From assembly GCA_037693485.1 (NCBI GenBank), contig CM075354.1:142685001-142749000 (forward strand): a stretch of DNA of 64,000 nt. The letters are read 5' to 3'. Shown here piece by piece: positions 11,909-23,000 of the stretch (position 1 is its first letter; every line of letters begins with the position of its first letter). Origin of the DNA: Kitagawia praeruptora (lineage: Eukaryota > Streptophyta > Magnoliopsida > Apiales > Apiaceae). The position numbers and the translations under genes were made by a program. Below the pieces are notes generated by a model. That model searched no databases, had not been told where the DNA came from, and saw only the letters and a program-made list of their open reading frames with translations.

Positions 11909-12250
11909 AGAAAAAAAGCACGCATTGCACAATTATAAATAATGATAAAAGAGAGTAGGCCTTAAATACATCTCACGTAAGTTTCATGAGATAGACAAAT
12001 TTTGTATGCAAATAGGGTGATATTTTTGTAAAATCATGATTCATTTAAAATTTTATTAATTAGCCTTATGGGTCCAATAAATTTAAAACTTAATTTTTAA
12101 GTATCTTAGAAAACTTTCCTTTTTAAGTATCTTTGAAAACTTTTATGAGATCAGGTCCTTTATCTCATGATAAAAATTGAAATTATTGTAGTACCAGTCA
12201 CTCAGTCAGTAGTGTTGAGCATGATAGTGGCACTGGCACTAGCTACATAC

Positions 12251-12985
12251 CTGGGCCCTCCGCTGCATCGTGGTGAATTATCATAGCCCAAGCCCACGGT
12301 GCTTAATGATAAGGACCGGGCCCGGACAGCCTGCAAAGATGGCGGGAATTGTGTTTGGCAGGCTGGCAGCAATTTATCCCAAAACAAGTGTTGTCTTTTT
12401 TCTTTTTCTTTTTTTTTTCAAAAAAAAAAAAAAGTGTTGTCTTTTTTTAGTGATGGATCGCACCTTGTTACGCACCCTCCAACTCCAATAGTCTCATTTA
12501 ATTTAAATGATCTTAATAAGGCAAGATTGTGGCAGCCCATGGCAGTGAATCGATTCTCAGTGTTTGAGAATGTAAAGGGACTACGTACAATAACAGTTGG
12601 AGTAAAAGATGTTGTATTCGTACAATCAGTGGAAATTGGATAGCTGATGTGAAAGGTTCCAGCTTCTACTGATATATTCAGCACCTCCATATATTTCTCT
12701 TTGTTGTATTTCTTGGTGTAGTTGTTGTAGTCGTAGTAGTACTTGATCCTGGACGAGAAAGCTTTGGGTGGATTAAAAGAGTTGTTGCAAAGTATTTCGA
12801 ATGTTCTGTAAGCTGAACAGTTTGGTCCGATTCCGAAAGGGTAAGGAACTACCAGGCTGCCACGTACATCTGTCTTCACATCCCGGCCGTACTACAGACC
12901 TGTTAGTATTCTGTGCAGATGCTTCTTGTATGAACATTAACATGACTAGCATCATCATCTGCACTATCAACAACTTTACACCCAT
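12251..12985 (-). pseudogene. WAKL copy A, exon 1 (signal peptide and GUB_WAK domain)
   Basis: Starts at ATG 12985 (MGVKLLIVQMMMLVMLMF, a signal peptide) and continues as the galacturonan-binding WAK domain (GSLVVPYPFGIGPNCS, then TFSNTENRFTAMGC). It ends at a GTATGT donor at 12250. Two lesions are visible. A 4-base insertion (GTAC, 12864-12867) after the first CEDRC shifts the frame. A 30 bp A/T-rich insert (12402-12431) flanked by a 16 bp direct repeat lies in the segment before CCQTQFPPS. With no kinase exon, it is a pseudogene; its sequence is close to exon 1 of gene B. Confidence 0.88.
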
Positions 12986-13012
12986 CTCTAATTCTTTTGT
13001 GTTTTTCAACTC

Positions 13013-13088
13013 TTAAGTATTTGTATTTCCCTAGTCATATAAATCAGCTTTTCTTCACCATAAATAATGACCAGGTTTTAGTATGTAT
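13013..13088 (-). promoter_or_regulatory. Residual 5' flank of WAKL copy A
   Basis: Closely matches the 5' flank of gene B (about 32449-32525), including TTCACCATAAATAATGACC; a weak TATA-like TTATTTATGG is present on the minus strand. The match ends abruptly at 13089, where the next exon-1 fragment begins. Confidence 0.4.
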
Positions 13089-13345
13089 AAGATGTTGTAT
13101 TCGTACAATCAGTGGATATTGGATAGTTGATGTGAATGGTTCCAGCTTCTAGAGATATATTCAGCACCTCCAGATATTTGGTGTAGTTGAAGTAGTGGAG
13201 CCTGGACGAGAAAGCTTTCGGTGGATTAAAAGAGTTGTCGCAATGTATTTCGAATGTTTCGTAAGTTGAACAGTTTGGTCCGATTCCGAATGAGTAAGGA
13301 ACTACCAGGCTGCCACATCTGTCTTGGCATCTAGGCTTTGCTACA
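13089..13345 (-). pseudogene. WAKL fragment A2, GUB_WAK part of exon 1
   Basis: A second copy of exon 1 in the same orientation and with open frame: GSLVVPYSFGIGPNCSTYET, then LEVLNISLEAGTIHINYPIS. It is cut off after the CTNTTS motif, directly against the 5' flank of copy A. The upstream part (signal peptide) continues at 13660-13744 on the far side of a Stowaway element. It looks like the leftover of an unequal tandem duplication. Confidence 0.85.
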
Positions 13346-13360
13346 AACCAATGATAATTA

Positions 13361-13659
13361 CTCCCTCCGTCCCATTTTATGTGAACCTCTTTCCTTTTTG
13401 GTACGTCCCAAAAAGAATGAACATAATATATTTACTATTTTTGAACACTACTTTTCACTATTACACCCACTACTTCTCCATTTTTTATTAAATAAACACT
13501 ATTACACCCACTATTTTCCTCCACTATCTCAAATCTATTATTAAATATTAATATGTCTCACCACTTTACCCACTTTTCAACTAACTTTACTCTTTCTTAC
13601 AACATTTTCTTAATCTTCGTGAAAGTTAAAATGGTGCATACAATTTGGGACGTAGGGAG
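13361..13659. mobile_element. Stowaway MITE (299 bp)
   Basis: TIRs CTCCCTCCGTCCC and GGGACGTAGGGAG, flanked by TA at 13359-13360 and 13660-13661. It splits WAKL fragment A2 just after the signal peptide. Confidence 0.92.
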
Positions 13660-13860
13660 TAGTATTCTGTGCAAATGTTCCTTGTATGAACATTAACATG
13701 ACTAGCATGATCATCTTATGTACTATCGACAACTTTACACCCATATCTACTAGACTATTGTATAATACTCCATGGATTTATGCATGAATGAAATTCTTTA
13801 TAAATAGGCATACGTATTGTAGATTCTTCTCTTTCCGTTGTCATGTCAGCTTGACTTCTA
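13660..13860 (-). pseudogene. WAKL fragment A2, signal peptide and promoter
   Basis: ATG at 13744 starts a WAKL signal peptide (VMLMFIQGTFAQNT) that runs into the Stowaway at 13659. Upstream on the minus strand is a TATA-like CTATTTATAAAG (about 13797-13808) in a block shared with fragment E at 54120-54240. Confidence 0.8.
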
Positions 13861-13925
13861 AATCGTGACCAAGTTTTGCCTCCAGTCAATATCATTGACT
13901 CCAATGCATTATTTATGATCTAGTG

Positions 13926-14545
13926 TTTTTTTTTTTTGACAAACAAGGAATTGTATTAATTTGCAATAAACAAATCACAGTCAGGACAAAATCCTGAGCT
14001 GACAAATATAATCTGGAAAGAAACAAATAAACGAACTAACCAAGTAGTCGTTTATGTTTGCAGACTGTTTTACATCATGAATTTTACAATAATTCTTCGA
14101 AATAAAAAAGATTAGAGTAGCTTCTCGATCAATCCAACATGCACCAATCTTGAAACTAGTAATATTGCAAATGACCTTCACATACGCACCACCTGTAGCC
14201 CAATGCTCAGCAACACCCCAGCTATCTACATGCCGGAAACCAGCTATAGACATGCCGAAAGTACCCCAGCTATCTACATGCCGGAAACCAGCTATAGACA
14301 TGCCGAAAGTGAAAATTCTCATAAAATGAACAAAATTTAGTTGTGAAAAGTAAGCTCTTGCAATATCCGACACCAGCTCAAATCTAATGCACGCATTATA
14401 GATCTCACCCAAAACCACATAAATCCTTTTCAAAGGAGCCAGGAACAACAACCAAATACAACCAAACATAAACCCCAAACAATTGGGGAGAAATAAACCC
14501 CAAACAATTGGGGAGAAATAAACCCAAAAATATGGGTATGACAAA
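13926..14545 (-). mobile_element. Second RVT_3-like retrocopy, inverted
   Basis: Minus-strand relative of 10381-11195, with A tail at 13937-13926 after TTTGTC. The frame 13981-14544 keeps two GMSIAGFRHVDSWG units, CWIDREATLIFFIS and VKQSANINDY. The 5' part has a 26 bp tandem duplication (14471-14520, CCCCAAACAATTGGGG units). The 5' border is not defined. Confidence 0.55.
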
Positions 14546-14563
14546 GAAATCTCACCCTACAAG

Positions 14564-14805
14564 AAAAAACAAAACTTACTCAGTTATAATACCACTCAAA
14601 GTGGTGTCTGAGGAGGGTAGATGTACGCAGACCATGCCCCTATACAATATGGAGGCTGTTTCCGAAGGACCCCCGGCCAAATACAAATATAAATACAAAT
14701 AAAGGAAACTAATACAAACTAAACTCACACACCCAGAGGTCGAACCCTTGACCTCCTACAAAAGAGACAATGGTCCAACCCACTGGACCAACATGTTGTT
14801 GGCTG
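14564..14805 (-). mobile_element. Au-type SINE
   Basis: On the minus strand the tRNA-like head has a box A (TGGTCCAGTGG, about 14778-14788) and a box B (GGGTTCGACC, about 14728-14738). The body matches the conserved Au SINE block (CCGGGGGTCCTTCGGAAACA, then GGTCTGCGTACATC). It is flanked by a 15 bp target duplication, ATCTCACCCTRCAAG, at 14549-14563 and 14806-14820. RNA polymerase III would transcribe it; mobility depends on LINE enzymes. Confidence 0.85.
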
Positions 14806-14897
14806 ATCTCACCCTGCAAGGATTGGATTATTTGTAAGTAATATGAATTAATTGACTTCAAGTCTTCCCGTGCAACCATTCTCTTTTAGGTTACATA

Positions 14898-15221
14898 CTC
14901 CCTCTGTCCCATCCATTTCTTTACAATTTCCTTTTTGGGTCGTCCCACCATTTCTTTACATTACCCAAAATAATAAGTTTTAACACTATTACACCAACTA
15001 TTTTACTTATTTTAACAATACTTTACACTATTTCACCCACTACTTAACTTATTTTAACAATAAAATCACTATTACACCCACTACTTCACTTATTTTAACA
15101 ATTAAATCAATATTACACCCACTACTTCATTTATTTTAACAATATTACATCCACTTTACATCCACTATCCTTGACCTCCGTGCCCAACCGCCGTGTAAAG
15201 AACCGGCTGGGACGGAGGGAG
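14898..15221. mobile_element. Stowaway MITE, family II
   Basis: TIRs CTCCCTCTGTCCC and GGGACGGAGGGAG with TA on both sides. The inner part has degenerate repeats of CACTATTACACCCACTACTT. Close relative at 55924-56206. Confidence 0.9.
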
Positions 15222-15383
15222 TACTATTTTTGCTGTACGTCACCACTTTGTCACTCCATTGGTGCCTTTGCTTTTCCACTTTCATCATCTCATGTATCAA
15301 CTTCACTGCTTTCACTTGTTTTGTCTTTATTTTAGAACTTCCACGAAGCTTGCCAGACCATTTTTTAACATTCCTATTTGTTA

Positions 15384-15642
15384 CTCCCTCCGTTCCTAAA
15401 TGTTTTTTCTGTTTGCCTTTAACACGTTTACCAATGCACACTTTTGATCGTTAATATTTTCAATTTCGTGTTAGTATCAAATATAAAAACTTCACTGTAT
15501 TAAAGTACTCATAAATACGAATCAAATAAGATCACTCATGAATATATTTTATCATATAAATTATACGTAAATTAGTAATCAAGCGCTTACAATGAACAGG
15601 AACAAAAGTCAAAACAGGAAAAAGTTTATGAAACAGAGGGAG
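15384..15642 (-). mobile_element. Stowaway MITE, family I
   Basis: TA-flanked, starts CTCCCTCCGTTCC and ends AGAGGGAG. It shares its core (GATCACTCATGA and ACTTCACTGTATTA blocks) with copies at 16430, 53787, 55554, 60410 and 62116; this one is in reverse orientation to the 16430 copy. Confidence 0.88.
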
Positions 15643-15770
15643 TAACTTGTAACACAAAATTTCTTGTAACTTCCGGGCTGGATAAGAGTTTTACACTAAA
15701 ATATAGTGTAGGAAGTACAAATTTAAAGTTGGACCGTAGATGGTCTTTTGAATTATATACCAAACAAAAA

Positions 15771-15969
15771 ATCTTGGGAACCAAACAAAAGTTCCAAAAA
15801 AGTGTCCAAAATGACACGTGTCCCTTATTATTGGTTGATTAAATAAATAATGTGATGGATCCCGCGTGCATTCACATGAATCCCTTAATTAAAACTTCTC
15901 ATTTTGCCAAGTCACATGTGCCAAGTCATTTTGGGAACTTTTTTGGAGAGTTTTTTTGGTTCCCTAAGA
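15771..15969. mobile_element. TIR MITE of about 200 bp
   Basis: Inverted ends ATCTTGGGAACCAAA and TTTGGTTCCCTAAGAT, with inner arms AAATGACACGTG / CACATGTGCCAAGTCATTTT. A related pair of arms occurs at 30685-30843. The flanks 15660-15770 and 15970-16040 resemble 57130-57260, so it sits in another dispersed repeat. Confidence 0.6.
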
Positions 15970-16429
15970 TTACTCTATACCAAATTTATGGTGTAAGTTT
16001 TGGGAAGAAAGGTTCTAAAATTTACTTTGGTCTTTACCGCACTTTCCTTCTTAAAAACTTAACTTTACTTCCATCCTTTAACAAAAATGATAGAAATCAT
16101 GAAATTGTATGAAAGTTTACAACTTTACTTCCTGGGGTGTAGCTAGGTTCCATGACCCAGCTGCTTGCATCTCGTTTGCACACTGCCTACCCCTGTGCTG
16201 TGGTTATATATTGTATTGACATACATTTTTAGTCTATGTTGGTCTCCCAAAATAAACTTGTACCAGTTATTTGTACATTGTTTAAAAATGTTGGTATGTA
16301 GACAAATGTCACAAATTGGAGCAAATGGCCTGCATCACTGCATGTGTCTTTCCAACACAGACTTTCTGGTTGAATCTCATTGTTTTTAGAGAAAACTTAC
16401 TCGAATGATAAATTCTTAGAAGAATACTA

Positions 16430-16686
16430 CTCCCTCTGTGCCCAATTATGTTGCCCACTTTGACTTTTTTACTATTCATTATAAGGGATTGACTACTAAT
16501 TTACGCATAATTTATAAGATAAAATATAGTTATGAGTGATCTTGTTGGATTCGTATTTATGAGTACTTTAATACAGTGAAGTTTTCATATTTAGTACTAA
16601 TACAAAATTCAAGATATTAACGATTGAAAGTGTGCGTTGGCAAACGTGTTTTTACAAACGGGAAACATATTATTAGACGGAGGGAG
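16430..16686 (+). mobile_element. Stowaway MITE, family I
   Basis: CTCCCTCTGTGCC to GACGGAGGGAG with flanking TA; core with GAGTGATCTTGTTGGATTCG. Confidence 0.9.
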
Positions 16687-16689
16687 TAC

Positions 16690-18100
16690 TATCGTCTAAT
16701 TTAGTTAAGCATTTGAATTCAGTAACTTCCATTCAGATTTCAAACTGATTCTTATAAAGAATGTCACAATTTGACTATCAACAGGGTTACATGACAAATT
16801 TCTAAAAATGACATAAGTTGATTAACCAAATATGACTCGTCCATTATAATTATTATTTCTTCAAATTCATTCATTCATTTTGGTATCAGATATTAATAAA
16901 TTTGTAGACTACCCAATATCTATCTGATTTGAACCCTGGAATTGTGAACCAGGTCTGTTATAAATTTTCTATCCTATCTAAGCAGTACTGCTGGAGCTCA
17001 AAAGGCTCAGTTTCAATATTTTCACGAAAAAGACTACGAGCAACTGGCATCTCCAGCACAAGAGGAGGCAATTGATGCTGAGGCGTTCCCTCAAATCATT
17101 TTTTAACTAGAAGATAGTAGTAAAAACTCAACTGTTTTACTCCTTAATTTGGCCTTGAAAAAATTAGGAAAAGAATTAGGCTCACGACAATTTCAAAAAT
17201 CACAAGTACAATTTAGGCTAACTCTCAACTTAGTTTGCGACTCTGCCACTGTCTAGCACCCTGTCGGTTACAGATTATCCACTTAAACGAGCAGTGTGGA
17301 GCCCTCACAAGGCTCAATTCCAGTTTTGATCATTCTCTTATCATCTCAAGGCTCGATTCCAATACTCTTCTCTCTACCTCTCTTCCTTTGCACTTAAAAG
17401 TCACAAACATCTTTGCAGACACTCTACAATTAAGAGCTTCTGAATATAAGCCAAGTTTATCATAAAGCGACTTAATTTACAAAAATGGGAGGAACATTTA
17501 AACAGAGAGCAAAGAAACTTCCGAATTCAGTACAATTATCGATAGTTATTTGTAAAAGAAAAGTAGATAGTTTTTTCTCCCACAATTCAATATATGTGCC
17601 AGTTTTAGTTCATTGCTTAGAAATCTGGTATGTAAGAGAACTAGGGGGAACGAATTGCCTGCATGACTGCATGTGTTTATTAACACAGCCTTGCTGGTTG
17701 GACCTGCTTGCTGCCTGTTAGGTGGTTTAAGAGAATAATGGTAATTTTCTATATAATACAAGAAAATGAAAAAGGTTTTACTGATTATAAAATTTAGCCC
17801 AAAATACCTCTATCATTAAATTTTACTCTAAGGTCCAATTTTAAATTTTATTATATAAATTGTATAAAATTATGATATGTCAGGGCTCGAGAGTGTGGTT
17901 TATTAATCAATTGACATAAATTCTCAAATTACTAGACCTGTTTTTTATTTGAAAGTAGGATTAATACTTTTGTAGCAAGGATCCCGTCTACTAGATGCTT
18001 TGGACTGGTGTGCCAGTGCTTCCTGATAATATGTCTGGTTCTAAATTGCACATGCTTGTATTTTATTTTGCATGTGTTTAACATTCCTTTTATATGCAGG
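16690..18100. other. Gene-free spacer with a degenerate direct repeat
   Basis: Two similar segments, about 16255-16390 and 17590-17720, both contain CTGCATGWCTGCATGTGT-like and AACACAG...CTGGTTG motifs, so they are diverged copies of one dispersed repeat. No protein frame of convincing composition was found. Confidence 0.35.
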
Positions 18101-18104
18101 GAGA

Positions 18105-18213
18105 GTGATTGGATTGTTTAAAGTGAAAGAGAAGCAGAGAGAAGCTGCTGAGAATTCTAATGGGAAGCCTCCGGTCAAGTAGCAAAGTGCAGGAGAACTA
18201 CGACTTCATAAGG
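18105..18213 (+). pseudogene. RUB/NEDD8-conjugating enzyme E2 (RCE1/UBC12) first-exon fragment
   Basis: Read after an acceptor-like TATATGCAG, this matches the N-terminus of plant RCE1 (IGLFKVKEKQREAAENSNGK, then QSAGELRLHK), the part that docks the E1. The initiator codon is GTG (18105-18107) and an in-frame TAG (18180-18182) replaces a residue in the lysine-rich stretch. A GT donor follows at 18214 but no further E2 exon was seen, so the catalytic cysteine region is missing. It looks like a captured or duplicated fragment. Confidence 0.75.
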
Positions 18214-18881
18214 GTATTGATTTTGTTAATGCTATATCAACTTATAAGTTTATATTTTGAGGACTGCTTATTTCACCTAAGGACTGATGATTAAAGTTGC
18301 TGAGGGTCATCTTACAGAGGCATGATCTGGGCACTGGTGCTGACTTTAAAATAAAAATGTGTTGTTTGTTATCCATGTAAAATTTTGATCTATCAGAAAT
18401 ACACTCTGTTCTAGTATTTGGCTAAGGTGAGTTGTACAGAAAATAGTTTGGTGAGAAAAGTTCTACTAGAAAAATGCTTTCATGTCCTAAGCATCTGCAT
18501 CCGAACAATTAAAGTGCACCTAGGAATCGTATGGTCGATAAGGGAAATTGTTCTTCTCTGATTGTCGGAATTGGGAGATTAATTTATCATTTAGGTGCAT
18601 TCAGCATAAACAAACAATGGTTAGTTCGTGGTATTGCCGTATTGATAAGTTTTACTGTTGAATGATTATCGACATATCTTCATGGTGTATTTTTAGCATG
18701 ACATCTATCCAGTGTAGTCTTAATGTTGTCTTATTTAACTGACTCATCACCCTCTCTCTAGTCTTCGCAATCTTCATCTCTCATGATCAATTTATACATC
18801 AACAGTTGACTTACAGTCCTCAAAAACTTAAAGAAAATACGACATAAATAAAAACACCTTCTATTTAGCATCGTGGCATCA

Positions 18882-20077
18882 CTAGTTTGTCATAAGAGGC
18901 TCTATATCAACATTGAGACTGTGATATACTGTTGAACTCGTAGATGTTGAAGTAAAGTCCGACTCCCAGGGCACATTTAGTTTATCTATTCCATATTCGA
19001 TATCTTCATAAAGTTGTTGAGCAGAAGTTGATCCATTTGTATTTCTAATACTCTCTAGCTCTGCTACAACTTGTTTCATTGTTGGCCTTCTCCTCCCGTT
19101 CAAGTTCAAACATCTATATGCAATGTCAGCAAATGTTATCATCTCTTCCCTTTTTCCCTCGTTGGCAATCCGTGAATCAAGAATATCTAACATACGATTT
19201 TCTTCCATTGCCAATGAAAAAAGTGTTGCTAAACCTCGTGCTTCATCGTCAAGTCTAGCTGCCAAGATTGGTTTCTGTCCTGTCAAAAGCTCAACAAGAA
19301 CTACCCCAAAGCTATAGACATCGCTTTTATCTGTAAATTGGCTTGACCGAAAGTATTCGGGATCCAAGTAACCGAATGTACCTTGTACCCTTGTAGTCAG
19401 GTGAGTTTGATCAATAGAAAATGATATTGAAGTTCCAAAGTCTGCCACTTTTGCTCTATACTTATCGTCCAGAAGTATATTTGTTGACTTAATATCTCGA
19501 TGATATATTGGGATAGATGCAGCAGAGTGTAAATAGGAGAGAGCTCCTGCGACTTCTGTGGCCACACGTAAGCGGACATCCCATGTAAGTGGAAAGTATT
19601 CATTATCCTCGTGGATATACTGCATAAGTGTTCCGTTAGGAATGAACTCATAAACCAGTAAAGGGACCTCTGTTTGCAAACAGCATCCATGTAACTTTAC
19701 TACATTTCTGTGGTTTATTTGTGATAAAATTACAACCTCATTAATAAAATGTTCGAGTTTGCTTTCATCTTCTATCTTGGATTTTTTCACTGCTACTATT
19801 CTTCCATCTGTCAACATTCCTTTATAGACAGTACCTTGTCCTCCTTGTCCCACGATTCGATCTATGTTATAGCGGTCAGTGGCCTTCTCCAACTCCTTTG
19901 AAGTAAACAATTTGGTTGTCTCCATGTTACCTTGGCTAGAAGATACTTGTTGACGTAACAACAGACCACCATTTCTTTTAAAGAATTTCTCCTCGAGTTT
20001 ACGTGTATTTCTTCGTCTAATAACTTTGTACAACCACCATGTAGCAGTCAACAGCACCCCTAGGCCAGCACAAGTGG
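18882..20077 (-). CDS. WAKL gene B, exon 4: membrane helix and kinase domain
   Basis: Begins after TATATAG with CCACTTGTGCTGG (the rest of the membrane helix) and ends at TAG 18882-18884. In protein numbering the glycine loop GQGGQG is at 433-438, the ATP-binding lysine in VAVKK at 454, HRDIKSTN from 549 (catalytic Asp 551) and DFG at 569-571; GTFGYLDPEY is the activation-segment end. It is an RD kinase with all usual catalytic residues, so it should be active. Very similar to exon 5 of gene D, which differs around DFG (DFGFSRS against DFGTSIS). Confidence 0.93.
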
Positions 20078-23000
20078 CTATATAGAGATGTTAAATATAG
20101 TCAAGAATTTAGAAGAAAAAGGTAGATAACTTATGCAATTAAGTACAACAATTTGACTAGAACACATATATGCATATAATCATCTGTGTATGCATTTCGA
20201 ATGGGAAAACAGTTGAACAACTAGATCGTCGCATGCAGAAGTAAGAAACTGGGACCTGTATCCTCATTTTATCAATTATCATTTTTATTGTTAAGGTATA
20301 GTATTTGGATCTACACTGTTTAGTCTGTACCATGTACAGTACAATCTAATGTGAAATGGTAGCGTTTCACAAAGAACAAATTGGTCTAAAAAATTACAAA
20401 GTGGGCACATAATATATTAAGTCATGTTTATACTAGTTCTACATTGTAATCGGGTCTTCACTTTAAAGTTAAAATTGACATAACTCAATTAGACTCTTCA
20501 TTGTGCAGGAAATAATCTTGCTGTTCGTTATATTTGATGATAACTTGACAAAACTATAAACTCGCACAGATGAAATTACCTAATGTGTTATTGTACATAG
20601 TCTTTCTACCACATGAAGTCATGAACAATTCCGTTAATTTGTTAGAGCGCAAGTACCTATTACCATGATTGCAGCATTCCTGACACTGTGATCAACCTCT
20701 TTCTTCACGCACTTAAAATTGTCAACCAGGAGCCACCCATCTTTGCATGAGCAAGTGTAGTTTCCTGGTGTATTGGTACAGGAATGCTCGCATCTGTTTC
20801 TTTTGATGGAGCTTCCTGGTTTATTTGTTGCACACTCATCGATATCTGACATTAAAAATCTTATCAGACACATCCGTAAGTCACAAGAGTAAATTACATC
20901 CTCGCAAAACAAGAATCAGCGGAAGGGTATGACTTGAAGTACTAATACAAACTCACCTTGACATCCATCCCGTAAATAAGGATTTCCTTGGTATCCTTCT
21001 TTACAAGAACACAAGCCTTGATTTAAGCCTTGATTTGTACATAAAGTGTTTATTCCGCACAATGTGCTGCTCCTATTTGAAGGAAATTCATCTTCAAAGG
21101 ATTGACAGTCCGGGCCGTATGTTCTCCAATCCAGCACCGCAGGAACTACTTCACTACTTTTCACACTGTTAATATCTTTCAAGTTTTCAAACCAGCTCCG
21201 ATCAACAATAAATGCGTACCTGTATTTTCAATTAATTGGTGAAAATAACGAATGAGAGGAGCATATTTTGGAATAACACATTTCGGTTGGGATAACATTT
21301 TTAACTATAATTTACTCCATAAACTATATCCATATTTAGGTTCCTATCCATTCTAATAATTTACAATTTTTTTTCAATTATAGAGGTTGAAATTGAATTG
21401 TTTTGTTTCTAAGGACCTTCACTTGGGGTATATTCAATTAGACGGATCGAGAATAATTGATGTATTTTTAAAATTGTTGTTGTCAGATTTGATAAAAAGT
21501 CCTAGAGATTTTAGTAGAATTTTTCAATAATTCACTAAATTTGGCCGGATTTTAAAATATATAAAAAAAATCATCAAAATCTCTCAATTTTTAGAAACAA
21601 AAAAATCCAAAAAATTTCATGATTATTTAAAATTCATGTAAAATCCATCTTGATTGAACATTAGTGCTAAATTTTATAGTACTTTTTAATATCTTGAATA
21701 CCTAAATTTTAAATTTTTTAATAAATTATTAAATAAATATCTATAAATTTTAATAAATTATTTAAAATTCAAATTAAATATGGCTCAATTTTCAAAATTA
21801 AAAAAAAATATTTAAAATCTTAATGGAATACACCTGTACATAAGATCATCATCATGGTTTATTGACTTTTAATCAAGAATTCATATCGATTATATATGTT
21901 TATAATTAAGTTAACATTTGAATTTTTTTAAAAACTAAAAAAAGAATTGTAATATTTATACGAATAATAATAAAAAAAATACAAATTAATTATCGTCACA
22001 TATTTTTATTTAAAATTTAGGTGGATAAAAAAGTTATAACTTATAAATAACAATGACAATTATATGAAAAGCCTTTTAATTAGTTTGGAAATGTTGTTCT
22101 TCATTTTATTTAAAATACTATTTATCGAATATTAATTTTTAAACGGGTGAAGGACCAAAATGGACCAAAATCAAAAGGGATGGCCCTAAATACTTCACCG
22201 ATCTGGAATTCCGTACTCCGCAACAACATGTCACGCTTTGCAACAACATGTCACGCTTTGGTAAAGATAATTACCAAAATAGACCGTCTACAGATCTCTG
22301 GCCCTCACCTATCCCATAGATGCGGCAGTTCGTGCAACACATAAGCTGCAAATTTTTTCAAAAAACACGCTAATTCGTGCTCTGTATCTGCTGTCTATTG
22401 CGGAGCTTCGTGCTCCATATCACTCAAATACGTCACATGATGGACCGTATCTCTTTCAGTCACGGTGACCAGTGTTTAGCATTACATGTAATACAGAGTA
22501 TGGAATTCTGTAGCATGATGTTACGATTCAAGCTTTAGCGTGACATGTTATGGAGTACGGAATTTCGGATCCGTGGAGTATTTAGGGCCATCCCTTTGAT
22601 TTTGGTCCATTTTGGTCATTCACCTTTAATTTTGCATTTTGTTATCCTATATGAGAAACGAAGTTGTATGGGCTATATATATAGTCATACTTTACTGAAA
22701 ATCAATTTTAAATATAAACTAGAAACTCAAATACTTATTTTTAAATCACATCAAAATATGACACATATGGAATGCAAATTAATCATTGGAAGATGGAGGA
22801 AAATACAGTGAAGTCAAAATTAACTATTGACGAAAAAATCAAATTAGTAACGGAGGTGGAGGGGGGGGGGGATTAATTAAGTGGAATCCTGTGTGGGAGA
22901 ATGTATGTTAATTGTATGGTGTGCATCTAGGGGCTGTCACATTATATTAATTTAAGGGCTTATATTAGTTTCTAGCATTTATTTAATGTTTGGTTTCTAT

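Noticed and set aside
17235..17465. Copia RNase H tail in a 76-codon plus-strand ORF
   Set aside because: A weak resemblance (KVTNIFADTL) only; not enough to call.
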